Shown here piece by piece: positions 7,505-14,808 of a DNA stretch of 19,048 nucleotides. Below the pieces are notes generated by a model. It did not search any database. It saw only the letters and a list, made by a program, of their open reading frames with translations, and had not been told where the DNA came from. The DNA comes from Lachnospiraceae bacterium UBA7160. GTDB lineage: Bacteria > Bacillota > Clostridia > Lachnospirales > Lachnospiraceae. The position numbers were made by a program, and so were the translations under genes. The DNA is taken from contig DKWE01000100.1 in NCBI GenBank assembly GCA_002491565.1, forward strand, positions 1 through 19,048, given 5' to 3'. Numbering within the stretch: position 1 is the stretch's first letter; each line of letters begins with the position of its first letter.

Positions 7505-7541
7505 CAAAAGGGGGCTGCCGCATGTTTTGCGAAAGCCCCCT
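7505..7541 (-). terminator. Rho-independent terminator of the Na+-pump decarboxylase operon
   Basis: AGGGGGCT (7509-7516) pairs with AGCCCCCT (7534-7541), with CGCA/TGCG inside. On the minus strand the stem is followed by TTTTG. It lies 15 bases after the oadA-like stop codon. Confidence 0.85.
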
Positions 7542-7555
7542 CTGCTTACACTTCC

Positions 7556-8968
7556 TTATACCGGATATGCTTTATTGTCCGTATCCGCCACGGTCGGATC
7601 TACCTTTTTCTGCTGTGCTTCTCTGTACTTAAAGAAGTCTGTCGCTACCTGCGGGAACAGTGCGTAGGACAGAACGTCCTCCTCCTGCTCTGACCACTGA
7701 GCCATCTCACCGCGCAGCGTATCCAGCTCGTCCGGAATCAGGTCTGCCGGACGGCAGGTGATCACCTTCTCATTGCCAATGCACTTCTTCTGTACTTCCG
7801 GATTGAACGGCTTCGCTGTCTTTCCGTATTTACCAGAGAGAACTGCCTTTGTCTCCTTCGTTACCATCTTGTAGCGCTCGCCCATCAGGACATTGAAGAC
7901 TGCCTGTGTGCCGACGATCTGTGAAGACGGAGTAACGAGAGGCGGCTCACCGAGATCTTTTCTTACCTTCGGCACTTCCTCAAGCACGTCATAGAACTTA
8001 TCCTCTGCGTGCTGCTCCTTCAGCTGAGAGGTCAGGTTTGAAAGCATGCCGCCCGGCACCTGATACAGCAGCGTCTTGATATTGACACCGAGGTTCTTCG
8101 GATTCAGCAGACCGCTGTCGAGCGCCTCGTCACGCATCGGACGGAAGTAATCTGCGATCTCCGCAAGAAGATTCTGGTCGAAGCCAGTGTCATACGGCGT
8201 GCCGCGGAACGTCTCTACCATAACCTCGGTTGCCGGCTGGGAAGTACCCAGAGCAAACGGCGACATTGCGGTATCGATCACGTCCACGCCTGCCTCAACT
8301 GCCTTCAGATAGGTCATTGCAGCAACGCCAGACGTATAGTGCGTGTGCAGCTGAATCGGGATCTTCACGCTCGACTTCAGTGTCTTCACCAGCTCCGTTG
8401 CCTTGTACGGAAGCAGAAGACCTGCCATATCCTTGATACAGATCGAGCTTGCACCCATATTCTCGATGCTCTTAGCCAGCTTTACCCAGTAATCCATTGT
8501 GTACGCATCGCCGAGCGTGTAGGACATCGCTACCTGTGCGTGCGCCTTTTCCTTGTTTGCCGCATTCACGGCTGTCTGCAGGTTGCGGATATCATTCATA
8601 CAGTCAAAGATACGGATGATATCGATGCCGTTTGCCACGGACTTCTGTACGAAATACTCTACCACGTCATCTGCGTACGGACGGTAGCCCAGAATGTTCT
8701 GTCCACGGAACAGCATCTGAAGCTTCGTGTTCTTGAAACCGTCGCGCAGCTTTCTCAGTCTCTCCCACGGATCTTCCTTCAGGAAACGCAGGGAAGCGTC
8801 AAAGGTTGCGCCGCCCCAGCACTCTACCGAATAGTATCCAACTTTATCCAGTTTTTCCACAATCGGCAGCATCTGCTCTGTCGTCATACGGGTGGCAATC
8901 AGAGACTGATGTGCGTCACGGAGGATTGTCTCCGTGATCTTAATTGGTTTTTTTGCCTGTCCAGCCAT
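7556..8968 (-). CDS. oadA: Oxaloacetate decarboxylase alpha / transcarboxylase 5S-like carboxyltransferase
   Basis: Biotin-dependent carboxyltransferase that moves a carboxyl group between oxaloacetate/pyruvate and carboxybiotin. The HMGL-like TIM barrel carries RDAHQS at 17-22 and the metal site expected from the 5S subunit of transcarboxylase: Asp18, Lys179 (in ICIKDMAG, the lysine that is carbamylated in relatives), His208 and His210 (QLHTHYTSG). A PYC_OADA-type domain follows, and the protein ends at 470 residues without a biotinyl domain. That is the 5S or pyruvate carboxylase B-minus-biotin form, not a truncation, because a separate biotin carrier is encoded in the operon. AGGAGGAAC precedes the ATG. 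Last gene of the operon, separated from oadB by a structured 119-base element. Confidence 0.94.
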   Translation of the reverse strand: MAGQAKKPIKITETILRDAHQSLIATRMTTEQMLPIVEKLDKVGYYSVECWGGATFDASLRFLKEDPWERLRKLRDGFKNTKLQMLFRGQNILGYRPYADDVVEYFVQKSVANGIDIIRIFDCMNDIRNLQTAVNAANKEKAHAQVAMSYTLGDAYTMDYWVKLAKSIENMGASSICIKDMAGLLLPYKATELVKTLKSSVKIPIQLHTHYTSGVAAMTYLKAVEAGVDVIDTAMSPFALGTSQPATEVMVETFRGTPYDTGFDQNLLAEIADYFRPMRDEALDSGLLNPKNLGVNIKTLLYQVPGGMLSNLTSQLKEQHAEDKFYDVLEEVPKVRKDLGEPPLVTPSSQIVGTQAVFNVLMGERYKMVTKETKAVLSGKYGKTAKPFNPEVQKKCIGNEKVITCRPADLIPDELDTLRGEMAQWSEQEEDVLSYALFPQVATDFFKYREAQQKKVDPTVADTDNKAYPV

Positions 8969-8999
8969 TTTGTTCCTCCTACATTTATGAATCTTTCCC

Positions 9000-9118
9000 G
9001 TTACTGTTCACACATCTGCTATCCCGGGGATGTCAGCGCCAACATACGTGTTTTACACATTTCGTTTGCGCTGCGCACCGTGTTATTGTCCGCGGCCAGG
9101 ATGGCCGTGAACAGTAAC
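9000..9118 (-). repeat. Palindrome-ended structured element between oadB and oadA
   Basis: GTTACTGTTCAC (9000-9011) and GTGAACAGTAAC (9107-9118) are a perfect 12-bp inverted repeat. Inside are three stems: ACATC 9012-9016/GATGT 9029-9033, CAGCGC 9034-9039/GCGCTG 9068-9073 and GGCCA 9094-9098/TGGCC 9102-9106. The first, second and third abut the closing stem or each other with no unpaired bases except one stretch of 20 at 9074-9093, giving a cloverleaf-like fold in DNA or RNA. It fills the gap between the two cistrons. It could be a small non-autonomous mobile repeat or a structured mRNA element. Confidence 0.7.
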
Positions 9119-9126
9119 TCTTTCCA

Positions 9127-10284
9127 TTATACACCAAAGATTGCCATGAACGTACCAGCTGCAACTGCAGTACCGATAACACCAGCCACGTTCGGCCCCA
9201 TTGCATGCATCAGCAGGAAGTTCGTCGGATCTGCCTCCGCACCAACCTTCTGAGATACACGAGCCGCCATCGGAACCGCGGACACACCTGCGGAGCCAAT
9301 CAGCGGATTGATCTTTCCGCCGGTTGCCTTGCACATCAGCTTGCCGAACAATACACCGCCTGCCGTACCGAAAGCAAATGCTACAAGACCAAGGATCACG
9401 ATCTTGATCGTACTCAGGTTCAGGAATGCCTCTGCACTTGTGGTAGCGCCAACGGACGTACCAAGCAGGATAACAACAATGTACATCAGAGCATTCGAAG
9501 CGGTCTCTGTCAGCTGCTTTACCACGCCGCTCTCACGGAACAGGTTGCCGAGCATCAGCATACCGACAAGCGGAGCAGTAGACGGAAGAAGCATGCAGAC
9601 TACAATCGTGATGATGATCGGGAACAGAATCTTCTCCAGCTTGGATACCGGACGAAGCTGCTCCATCTTGATCTTCCGCTCTTCCTCAGTCGTGAGGAGC
9701 TTCATGATCGGCGGCTGAATGATCGGCACGAGGGACATATAGGAATATGCCGCCACGGCGATCGGTCCCATCAGCGTGGTCTGTCCAAGCTTACCTGCAA
9801 GGAAGATCGAAGTCGGGCCGTCTGCACCGCCGATGATAGAAATCGCTGCCGCTGCCTTGCCGTTGAAGCCCATAAAGATTGCAAGGAAGTATGCCATATA
9901 AATACCGAGCTGTGCAGCTGCGCCAAGGAGGAAGCTCTTCGGGTTCGCAATCAGCGGTCCGAAGTCTGTCATCGCTCCGACGCCCATGAAAATCAGGGAC
10001 GGAAGAATGGACCATTCGTCCATCAGATAGAAATAATGAAGCAGGCCTCCCGCATGCTCAATGCCGTTCGCATCCGTGTACGGCTGCGCCATAATATCCG
10101 GATAGATATTTACCAGCAGCATGCCGAACGCGATCGGAACAAGAAGCAGAGGCTCAAATCCATGTTTGATTGCCAGATACAGGAACACACACGCCACCGC
10201 AATCATGACATAGTTACCCCAGGTCAGATTCAGAAATGCGGTCTGGTCCAGTAAGTTCAGCAACGTATTTGTTACGTAAGACAT
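9127..10284 (-). CDS. oadB: Na+-translocating decarboxylase beta subunit (pump)
   Basis: Integral membrane subunit that decarboxylates carboxybiotin and couples this to Na+ export; shared family of oxaloacetate, methylmalonyl-CoA and glutaconyl-CoA decarboxylases. The product (385 residues) is strongly hydrophobic with many helices. Family motifs are present: ISIIGGADGPTSIFLAG, which includes the conserved functional aspartate, GASMTD-like glycine-rich segments written here as GVGAMTDFGPLIANP, and the C-terminal HAMGPNVAGVIGTAVAAG with the conserved Asn and Gly. The start at 10284 follows GGGAGGT by seven bases; a 22-codon longer frame has no such site. It follows the biotin carrier gene after 117 bases containing a GC-rich hairpin. 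Confidence 0.95.
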   Translation of the reverse strand: MSYVTNTLLNLLDQTAFLNLTWGNYVMIAVACVFLYLAIKHGFEPLLLVPIAFGMLLVNIYPDIMAQPYTDANGIEHAGGLLHYFYLMDEWSILPSLIFMGVGAMTDFGPLIANPKSFLLGAAAQLGIYMAYFLAIFMGFNGKAAAAISIIGGADGPTSIFLAGKLGQTTLMGPIAVAAYSYMSLVPIIQPPIMKLLTTEEERKIKMEQLRPVSKLEKILFPIIITIVVCMLLPSTAPLVGMLMLGNLFRESGVVKQLTETASNALMYIVVILLGTSVGATTSAEAFLNLSTIKIVILGLVAFAFGTAGGVLFGKLMCKATGGKINPLIGSAGVSAVPMAARVSQKVGAEADPTNFLLMHAMGPNVAGVIGTAVAAGTFMAIFGV

Positions 10285-10362
10285 TTTTTTACCTCCCAGT
10301 TCGTATTTACACCACAGCCAGCCATCCAGCGCCATCAGGAAGCCACACATCTCCGCAGAGAA

Positions 10363-10379
10363 GCCAGCTGCCCGCTGGC
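10363..10379 (-). other. Intercistronic hairpin between biotin carrier and oadB
   Basis: GCCAGC (10363-10368) and GCTGGC (10374-10379) pair around a five-base loop in the 117-base gap. There is no U-run, so it is more likely an mRNA-stabilising or processing hairpin than a terminator. Confidence 0.4.
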
Positions 10380-10401
10380 CCGCACGGCGCCTGCACAGGC
10401 A

Positions 10402-10782
10402 TTAGTTCAGGGTTGCGAGAACGTCGCCGTTCTCCACTGCCTGTCCCGCCGCAACATCGATGCTTGCTACGGTGCCATCCTGCGGAGCAACAACCGGGAT
10501 TTCCATCTTCATAGCCTCAAGGATAACGATGTTCTGGCCTCTCTTCACAGCCTGTCCAACGCTCGCCTCTACCTTGAATACCTTGCCCGGTACAGAAGCT
10601 GTCACCTTCACAGAGCCTGCTCCGCCTGCCGGAGCTGCTGCCTTCGGAGCCGGAGCTGCTTTCGGAGCCGCTTTCGGTGCTGCCTTCGGAGCTGCTACCG
10701 CTGCCGGAGCCGCGCTGCCAGTTCCCTCTTCTACTGTTACCTCATATACATTTCCATTGACTGTGATTGTATAATTCTTCAT
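10402..10782 (-). CDS. Biotin carboxyl carrier subunit (transcarboxylase 1.3S / MmdC-like)
   Basis: Small carrier that holds biotin and swings the carboxyl group between the carboxyltransferase subunits and the membrane pump. It has 126 residues, close to the 123 of the 1.3S transcarboxylase subunit. A short N-terminal strand region (1-20) is followed by a flexible Ala/Pro/Lys linker with AAPK repeats (about 24-55), then the biotinyl domain with the canonical EAMKME; Lys92 is the expected biotinylation site. The linker is low-complexity at the DNA level too. AGGAGGAC lies a few bases before the ATG, and only 17 bases separate it from the OadG-like gene. It is the sole biotin domain in the operon, so it must serve both carboxyltransferases. 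Confidence 0.95.
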   Translation of the reverse strand: MKNYTITVNGNVYEVTVEEGTGSAAPAAVAAPKAAPKAAPKAAPAPKAAAPAGGAGSVKVTASVPGKVFKVEASVGQAVKRGQNIVILEAMKMEIPVVAPQDGTVASIDVAAGQAVENGDVLATLN

Positions 10783-10799
10783 TTTGATGTCCTCCTCAA

Positions 10800-11708
10800 T
10801 CAGGCTCTCTGCCAGGTTTTCTTATTTGCTTTTCTAATAGAGCGAACAACAAATCCGTCGCCGGATGTCGTTTCGGATGCCGCAATCGCAGCCGTAATCA
10901 CTGCTACAAGCTCCAGGTCATCCGTCAGTTCTTCCTCTTCTTCTGCTGCAGGAACAACTGCTGCCGCCGGAGCTGCCGCTGCCGGAGCCGGAGCAGGCGC
11001 ATCCTTCTTCGTCCGTTTCTCGATCATGTCCGGAATGATATGCATCTTTCCGATCAACCAGCTCAGAAACAGCAGGGTCAGGAATACGATGCCGATACCC
11101 ATAACGGTATTCAGCGCCGCGCGCTGCATCATCTTGCCCATGGTATACTGGATGTCCCAGTTGAATGATATTCTCTGCTCTTTTTGATTTACCTCGTAGG
11201 TTACAACAACCTTCGTCTTATCGTCTACCTTGTCATACTTTGCATCGCAGGTGATCGTCATCGCAGACATATCCTCTGAAATGCCACTCTTGACGCTTGT
11301 GACCTCAACAAAATTACCAAGTTCTTCCTTGACAGACTTCCAATTGGCTGCAATCAGAGCGGTGGACGCATCGTCACTCTCTATCATCTGCTCCAGCTGT
11401 TCGTCCGTGTAGCCCGCGATCTCGGTCAGATACTGTGTCATCGCCTGCTTCAGCTGATCCTCCTGAGAAAGCGGCTCAGTCTCGGCTGCCTCTGACTCAA
11501 GCTCCTTCTGGTCGGATTCTGCCTCCGCCGGCGATTCCGTCGCCTGTTCTCCAGCGGCCGCCTCCTGCGATTCCGTTCCCGCCTCCGTCGGAGCTTCTGT
11601 CACCTGCTCGGTCGCCGCAGCTTCCGTCTCTTCCGCATACACGCCCATGGAAAGAGCCGACACGCTAAGGCCGAGAGCAAGTACTATTGCACTTAATCTA
11701 CGTTTCAT
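10800..11708 (-). CDS. OadG/MmdD-type small subunit with an added secreted domain
   Basis: Predicted small membrane subunit that tethers soluble carboxyltransferases to the OadB pump. The C-terminal third is the OadG pattern: one transmembrane helix (about 198-220, ALNTVMGIGIVFLTLLFLSW), a Pro/Ala linker (236-255), an acidic stretch and the conserved tail ELVAVITAAIAA...GFVVRSIRKANKKTWQRA. The N-terminus is unusual: a signal peptide (1-25), an acidic Thr/Glu/Ala-rich segment (26-85) and a folded-looking domain of about 100 residues (86-190) that would face outside. Usual OadG/MmdD proteins are only about 80-120 residues. GAGGTG precedes the ATG at 11708; a GTG at 11717 lies inside that ribosome binding site and is not used. 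302 residues. Confidence 0.88.
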   Translation of the reverse strand: MKRRLSAIVLALGLSVSALSMGVYAEETEAAATEQVTEAPTEAGTESQEAAAGEQATESPAEAESDQKELESEAAETEPLSQEDQLKQAMTQYLTEIAGYTDEQLEQMIESDDASTALIAANWKSVKEELGNFVEVTSVKSGISEDMSAMTITCDAKYDKVDDKTKVVVTYEVNQKEQRISFNWDIQYTMGKMMQRAALNTVMGIGIVFLTLLFLSWLIGKMHIIPDMIEKRTKKDAPAPAPAAAAPAAAVVPAAEEEEELTDDLELVAVITAAIAASETTSGDGFVVRSIRKANKKTWQRA

Positions 11709-11722
11709 GTGGTTCACCTCGC

Positions 11723-13159
11723 TTAGACTGTTCCGTGCTTTTTAGACGGGCGGTCATCTCGCTTCGCGTACAGCATTTCAAACGCGCCGATCACATACTT
11801 TCTCGTATCCTCCGCCGCGATGATGTTGTCTACATAGCCTCTCTTTGCAGCTGCAAGCGCACTGGACTGAAGCGCTGCATACTCAGCCGCCTTCTCATTG
11901 ATCACCTTCATATCCGCGCCTGCATACATGATCTTCGCCGCGAGCTGCGCATCCATCATACCAATCTGCGCGTCCTCCCACGCAAAGGTCATATCTGCAC
12001 CGATCGCCTTGCTGTTCATCGCAACGTATGCGCTTCCGAACGCCTTGCCCGTGATAACGTTCACCTTCGGAACCGTCGCATTGGCAAAAGCATAGGTCAG
12101 CTTCGCTGCCGCCTTGGCAATCTTGCGCTCTGAACACTTACATGCCTTGAAGCCTGCTACATTGGTCAGGGAAAGCACCGGAATCTCAAAGGCATCGCAG
12201 AACTCCACAAACTCTGCAGCCTTCTCCGCGCCACGCGCACTCAGCACACAGTCAAAGGTCTCCGCTACTTCACCCTCGTCATTATAGCGCTCCGTGCGGT
12301 TCGCAACAACGCCGACGGTCGAGCCGTTCAGACGTACGAACCCTGTCACCATATCCTTCGCGTAGGCAGATTTCACTTCTACGAAATTGTTGTTGTCCGC
12401 GATATTGGAAAGGAGCACTGCCGGATCGCCCACTGCGTTCGCAAGATCTGCGCACGCACGGTTCAGATCATCGGTACAGTCTTCATAGGAAGAGTCATCC
12501 TCGTTGTTCTCCGGGAGCATGGATACCAGAGAGCGGACGCCCGCCATAATCTCTTCCTCCGTGCCGACGAAGTCGACAAGTCCTGCTTCTTCACTCTGGA
12601 ATGCCGCAGAGGCGGTGTCGCACTTCTCCTTGCGGTTGCCGTCGAGCGCGTTCGGTGAGTTGACGAAAAGCTCTGCTTTTTTGCTTTCCATAAATGTAAA
12701 GTCGGTCAGTGCCGGAACAAGGGCAAGCCCGCCGCCGCATCTTCCGAAGATGGCAGTAATCTGCGGAATGACGCCGGATGCCATAGTCTGCTTCAGATAA
12801 ATCTCTCCGAACGCATTCAGTGCGTCGGTAGCTTCCTGGAGCCTAAGTCCCGCACAGTCGATCAGGCCGATCACCGGAGCGCCCATCTTTAATGCCATAT
12901 CATAGATACCGGCAATTTTCTTTGCATGCATTTCTCCGATGGTTCCGCCGAGTACGGATCCGTCCTGGCTGTACACGTATACCAGACGGCCGTCGATCAG
13001 ACCGTAACCGGTCACTACGCCGTCTCCTGGCGTTTCTGTCTGCTGCATGTTGAAATCAGTATTTCTGGCAGTTACATATCCGCCGATTTCAACAAAGCTG
13101 TTCTCATCAAGTAAAGAAGTGATTCTTTTACTTGCTAAGGTTTGTGCTGTATTACTCAT
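11723..13159 (-). CDS. Biotin-dependent acyl-CoA carboxyltransferase, divergent 12S/MmdA-like
   Basis: Crotonase-fold carboxyltransferase of the methylmalonyl-CoA decarboxylase alpha / transcarboxylase 12S family; it would exchange CO2 between an acyl-CoA and biotin. Both repeats are visible: GDGVVTGYG at 45-53, GEMHAKKI at 75-82, SGVIPQI at 128-134, and in the second half VPKVNVITGKAFGSAYVAM. It has 478 residues, about 30 fewer than usual because the N-terminal helix is missing. Key loops differ from the family as I know it: DCAGLRLQE at 101-109 where DSGGARIQE is usual, GRCGGG at 139-144 for GPCAGG, and FGSAY for YGGSY near 374-378. The substrate is therefore uncertain. First gene of the pump operon; GGAGGG is seven bases before the ATG. 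Confidence 0.9.
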   Translation of the reverse strand: MSNTAQTLASKRITSLLDENSFVEIGGYVTARNTDFNMQQTETPGDGVVTGYGLIDGRLVYVYSQDGSVLGGTIGEMHAKKIAGIYDMALKMGAPVIGLIDCAGLRLQEATDALNAFGEIYLKQTMASGVIPQITAIFGRCGGGLALVPALTDFTFMESKKAELFVNSPNALDGNRKEKCDTASAAFQSEEAGLVDFVGTEEEIMAGVRSLVSMLPENNEDDSSYEDCTDDLNRACADLANAVGDPAVLLSNIADNNNFVEVKSAYAKDMVTGFVRLNGSTVGVVANRTERYNDEGEVAETFDCVLSARGAEKAAEFVEFCDAFEIPVLSLTNVAGFKACKCSERKIAKAAAKLTYAFANATVPKVNVITGKAFGSAYVAMNSKAIGADMTFAWEDAQIGMMDAQLAAKIMYAGADMKVINEKAAEYAALQSSALAAAKRGYVDNIIAAEDTRKYVIGAFEMLYAKRDDRPSKKHGTV

Positions 13160-13210
13160 TCTTCAGCCCTCCATGCTATATAAAATGTTTATCCAATTTC
13201 TGCCGAGACT

Positions 13211-13239
13211 ATAGTACCCTGTTTGTTTCAAAAATGCAA
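13211..13239 (-). promoter_or_regulatory. Sigma-A-type promoter of the Na+-pump operon
   Basis: TTGCAT (13234-13239) and TACTAT (13211-13216) on the minus strand are 17 bases apart. The predicted transcript starts about 45 bases before the carboxyltransferase ATG. Confidence 0.7.
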
Positions 13240-13249
13240 GCATTTTTGA
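13228..13249. promoter_or_regulatory. Palindromic operator overlapping the -35 box
   Basis: The half-site CAAAAATGC and its exact reverse complement GCATTTTTG are separated by two bases, extended by one more T/A pair to ten bases per arm. The centre of the palindrome is the -35 hexamer itself. It is not followed by a U-run in either direction that would suit the neighbouring genes as a terminator. A dimeric repressor site is the natural reading; the regulator is unknown. Confidence 0.65.
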
Positions 13250-13354
13250 CAAATTGTTTTTTATGGAAGAAAATGCGATTTTTCTTTCTGCGGCTGGAGG
13301 ATTTTGTATAGGTAATCAGGACGAGAACTGCGCTACACCATAAAACTACAATTC

Positions 13355-14545
13355 TCACAGGGTCCACTGCTGAACAATCTGCCGGAAACAATAAGGGAAA
13401 TCAATCTTCTCCACGCTGGCGGCTGTAAAAACCGGCTGAGTGAAGAACGGCTCACCCTCGATGATATAGGTGACGGTGCCGACCTGCGTTCCTTCCTGAA
13501 CAGGCGCCGGCAGAGAGCCTGGAAGCTCGACCTGCGTGCCGGTCTGCTCTTCCGGACGCATAAGGACAGCCACGTCTGTCTCATCCATACGAAGCGGTAC
13601 TTCTCCGCTTTGGCCGCCCGTTACAGGAAGCGGTTCAAGATCGGGCTTTGCGCTTGTCAGCACACGCTTCTGGTAATTCGCAAGACCATAGTTCATCAGT
13701 TCTCTGGTGTCAGACCACTTGTAGGTTTTATGGCTCGGCCATCCGCAGGCGAGCAGGGCGACAAGGAAAAGACGATCGTCCTTTTCCAGCGCACCGACAT
13801 AGCAATAGCCCGCGTTTCCTGTAAATCCGGTCTTACCGGTGAGCGCACCCTCCATCATCGTAAGAAACGCGTTGTGATTGACGCAGCTGTAGGTGTACTG
13901 CCCACTCAGATCCGTAAATGTATAATTCATAGTGCGTGTAACCGCCAGAAAATCGTCCGCCTTAGGAGACACGGTAATGCAGTAGCGCAGGACACTGGCC
14001 AGCTCGGCGGCTGTCGTATGATGAACGCCGCCCATATCTTCCGCGTCAAGTCCGTTTGGCGTGATGTAGTAGGTGTCCGTGCAGCCCAGCTCCGCCGCCT
14101 TCTGATTCATCAGAGCCGCAAACTGTCCGACACTGCCTGCGATACTCTCTGCAACACAGACCGCCGTATCATTATGAGATTCCAGCATAAGGGAGTAAAG
14201 GAGATCCTTAAGATAGAATTGCTCGCCTTTGCGCATGCCGAGCTTGACAGCCGGCTGGGCTGCCGCATTCCCGGATGCAGTACAGAGGAGCGATCCGTCT
14301 GCCTGCTCCAGCGCAAGAATGCAGGTCATAATTTTGGTCGTACTTGCCATGGGAAGCGGAACGGATGCATCCTTTCCATATAAGATGCGCCCGCTGTCAC
14401 CATCCATGAGGACGGCGCTGCGGGCGTACAGAGATAAAGCTTCTTCTGCACTTGCGCCGGGCAAAATGGCGCATTGCATCTGGAACGATATGTAAAATAA
14501 GAAAATGCTGAGAATCACTCTCGATTGATTATGCAGGAATCGCAT
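13355..14545 (-). CDS. D-alanyl-D-alanine carboxypeptidase, S11 family (first copy)
   Basis: Secreted penicillin-binding carboxypeptidase that trims the terminal D-alanine of peptidoglycan stem peptides. A hydrophobic signal segment covers about 10-32. The three catalytic motifs are intact: STTK at 68-71 (nucleophile Ser68), SHN at 122-124 and KTG at 237-239. A beta-rich C-terminal domain (about 290-396) follows, as in DacF/PBP5-type proteins. 396 residues. GGAG lies twelve bases before the ATG, a little far. It follows scpB by 263 bases of repeat-like DNA and is probably in the same transcription unit. Position next to scpA/scpB parallels Firmicute clusters with dacF or dacB. A sporulation role is possible but not shown by the sequence. 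Confidence 0.93.
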   Translation of the reverse strand: MRFLHNQSRVILSIFLFYISFQMQCAILPGASAEEALSLYARSAVLMDGDSGRILYGKDASVPLPMASTTKIMTCILALEQADGSLLCTASGNAAAQPAVKLGMRKGEQFYLKDLLYSLMLESHNDTAVCVAESIAGSVGQFAALMNQKAAELGCTDTYYITPNGLDAEDMGGVHHTTAAELASVLRYCITVSPKADDFLAVTRTMNYTFTDLSGQYTYSCVNHNAFLTMMEGALTGKTGFTGNAGYCYVGALEKDDRLFLVALLACGWPSHKTYKWSDTRELMNYGLANYQKRVLTSAKPDLEPLPVTGGQSGEVPLRMDETDVAVLMRPEEQTGTQVELPGSLPAPVQEGTQVGTVTYIIEGEPFFTQPVFTAASVEKIDFPYCFRQIVQQWTL

Positions 14546-14655
14546 GGAATGAAAACGCTCCTTGACATGGATATCTGTGTTCCATTTTTATGTGTACTGC
14601 TTCCAAAATATACCACGGCAAAATCAAAGCCCCCGCGGCAGGCAACGTTGTATTC

Positions 14656-14718
14656 AGCTTGCAGCGCTTCAGGACAGCAAGGTATTAAGCTTGTAGCGCT
14701 GCAGAGCAGCGGGGTATT
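14656..14718. repeat. Two imperfect 31-base tandem direct repeats
   Basis: Copies at 14656-14686 and 14688-14718 begin AGCTTG, share TAGCGC/CAGCGC and end GGTATT, matching at 25 of 31 positions. They lie in the gap between scpB and the carboxypeptidase gene, next to the hairpin at 14742-14772. Confidence 0.65.
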
Positions 14719-14741
14719 TGGTCTACGCTCCGCTCCGGTCG

Positions 14742-14772
14742 GCGCTAAACGTGTGCCACTGGCACACAGCGC
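14742..14772. repeat. Long perfect hairpin in the scpB-carboxypeptidase gap
   Basis: GTGTGCC (14751-14757) and GGCACAC (14761-14767) pair around ACT, and GCGCT (14742-14746) pairs with AGCGC (14768-14772) outside them with four bulged bases. No U-run follows on either strand, so it is not a clear terminator. The GC-rich, repeat-like flanks suggest a dispersed intergenic palindrome. Confidence 0.6.
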
Positions 14773-14808
14773 TCCTCGCGGCAGTTCTGCGTTCTGCGCA
14801 ACCTCTGC

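Noticed and set aside
7449..7508. Possible TPP riboswitch before thiamine diphosphokinase
   Set aside because: Only about 60 bases between the upstream terminator and the start codon, with no CTGAGA/ACCTGA-type thi-box core.
7556..8968. OadA-like protein might be a truncated pyruvate carboxylase B or OadA lacking its biotin domain
   Set aside because: The 470-residue form equals the 5S-type subunit, the stop is followed by a terminator, and the biotin domain is supplied by a separate gene in the same operon.
9205..10254. Long plus-strand open frame (349 codons) antisense to oadB
   Set aside because: Antisense shadow of a well-supported gene; Arg/His/Cys-rich composition without domains.
10625..10720. 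Repetitive GCC/GGAGC tract in the biotin carrier gene as a possible tandem-repeat locus
   Set aside because: It encodes the normal Ala/Pro/Lys linker of biotin carriers and is explained by protein function.
13228..13249. The palindrome as a terminator of the carboxypeptidase gene
   Set aside because: It has a two-base loop, no U-run on the minus strand, and overlaps a good promoter; an operator is more likely.
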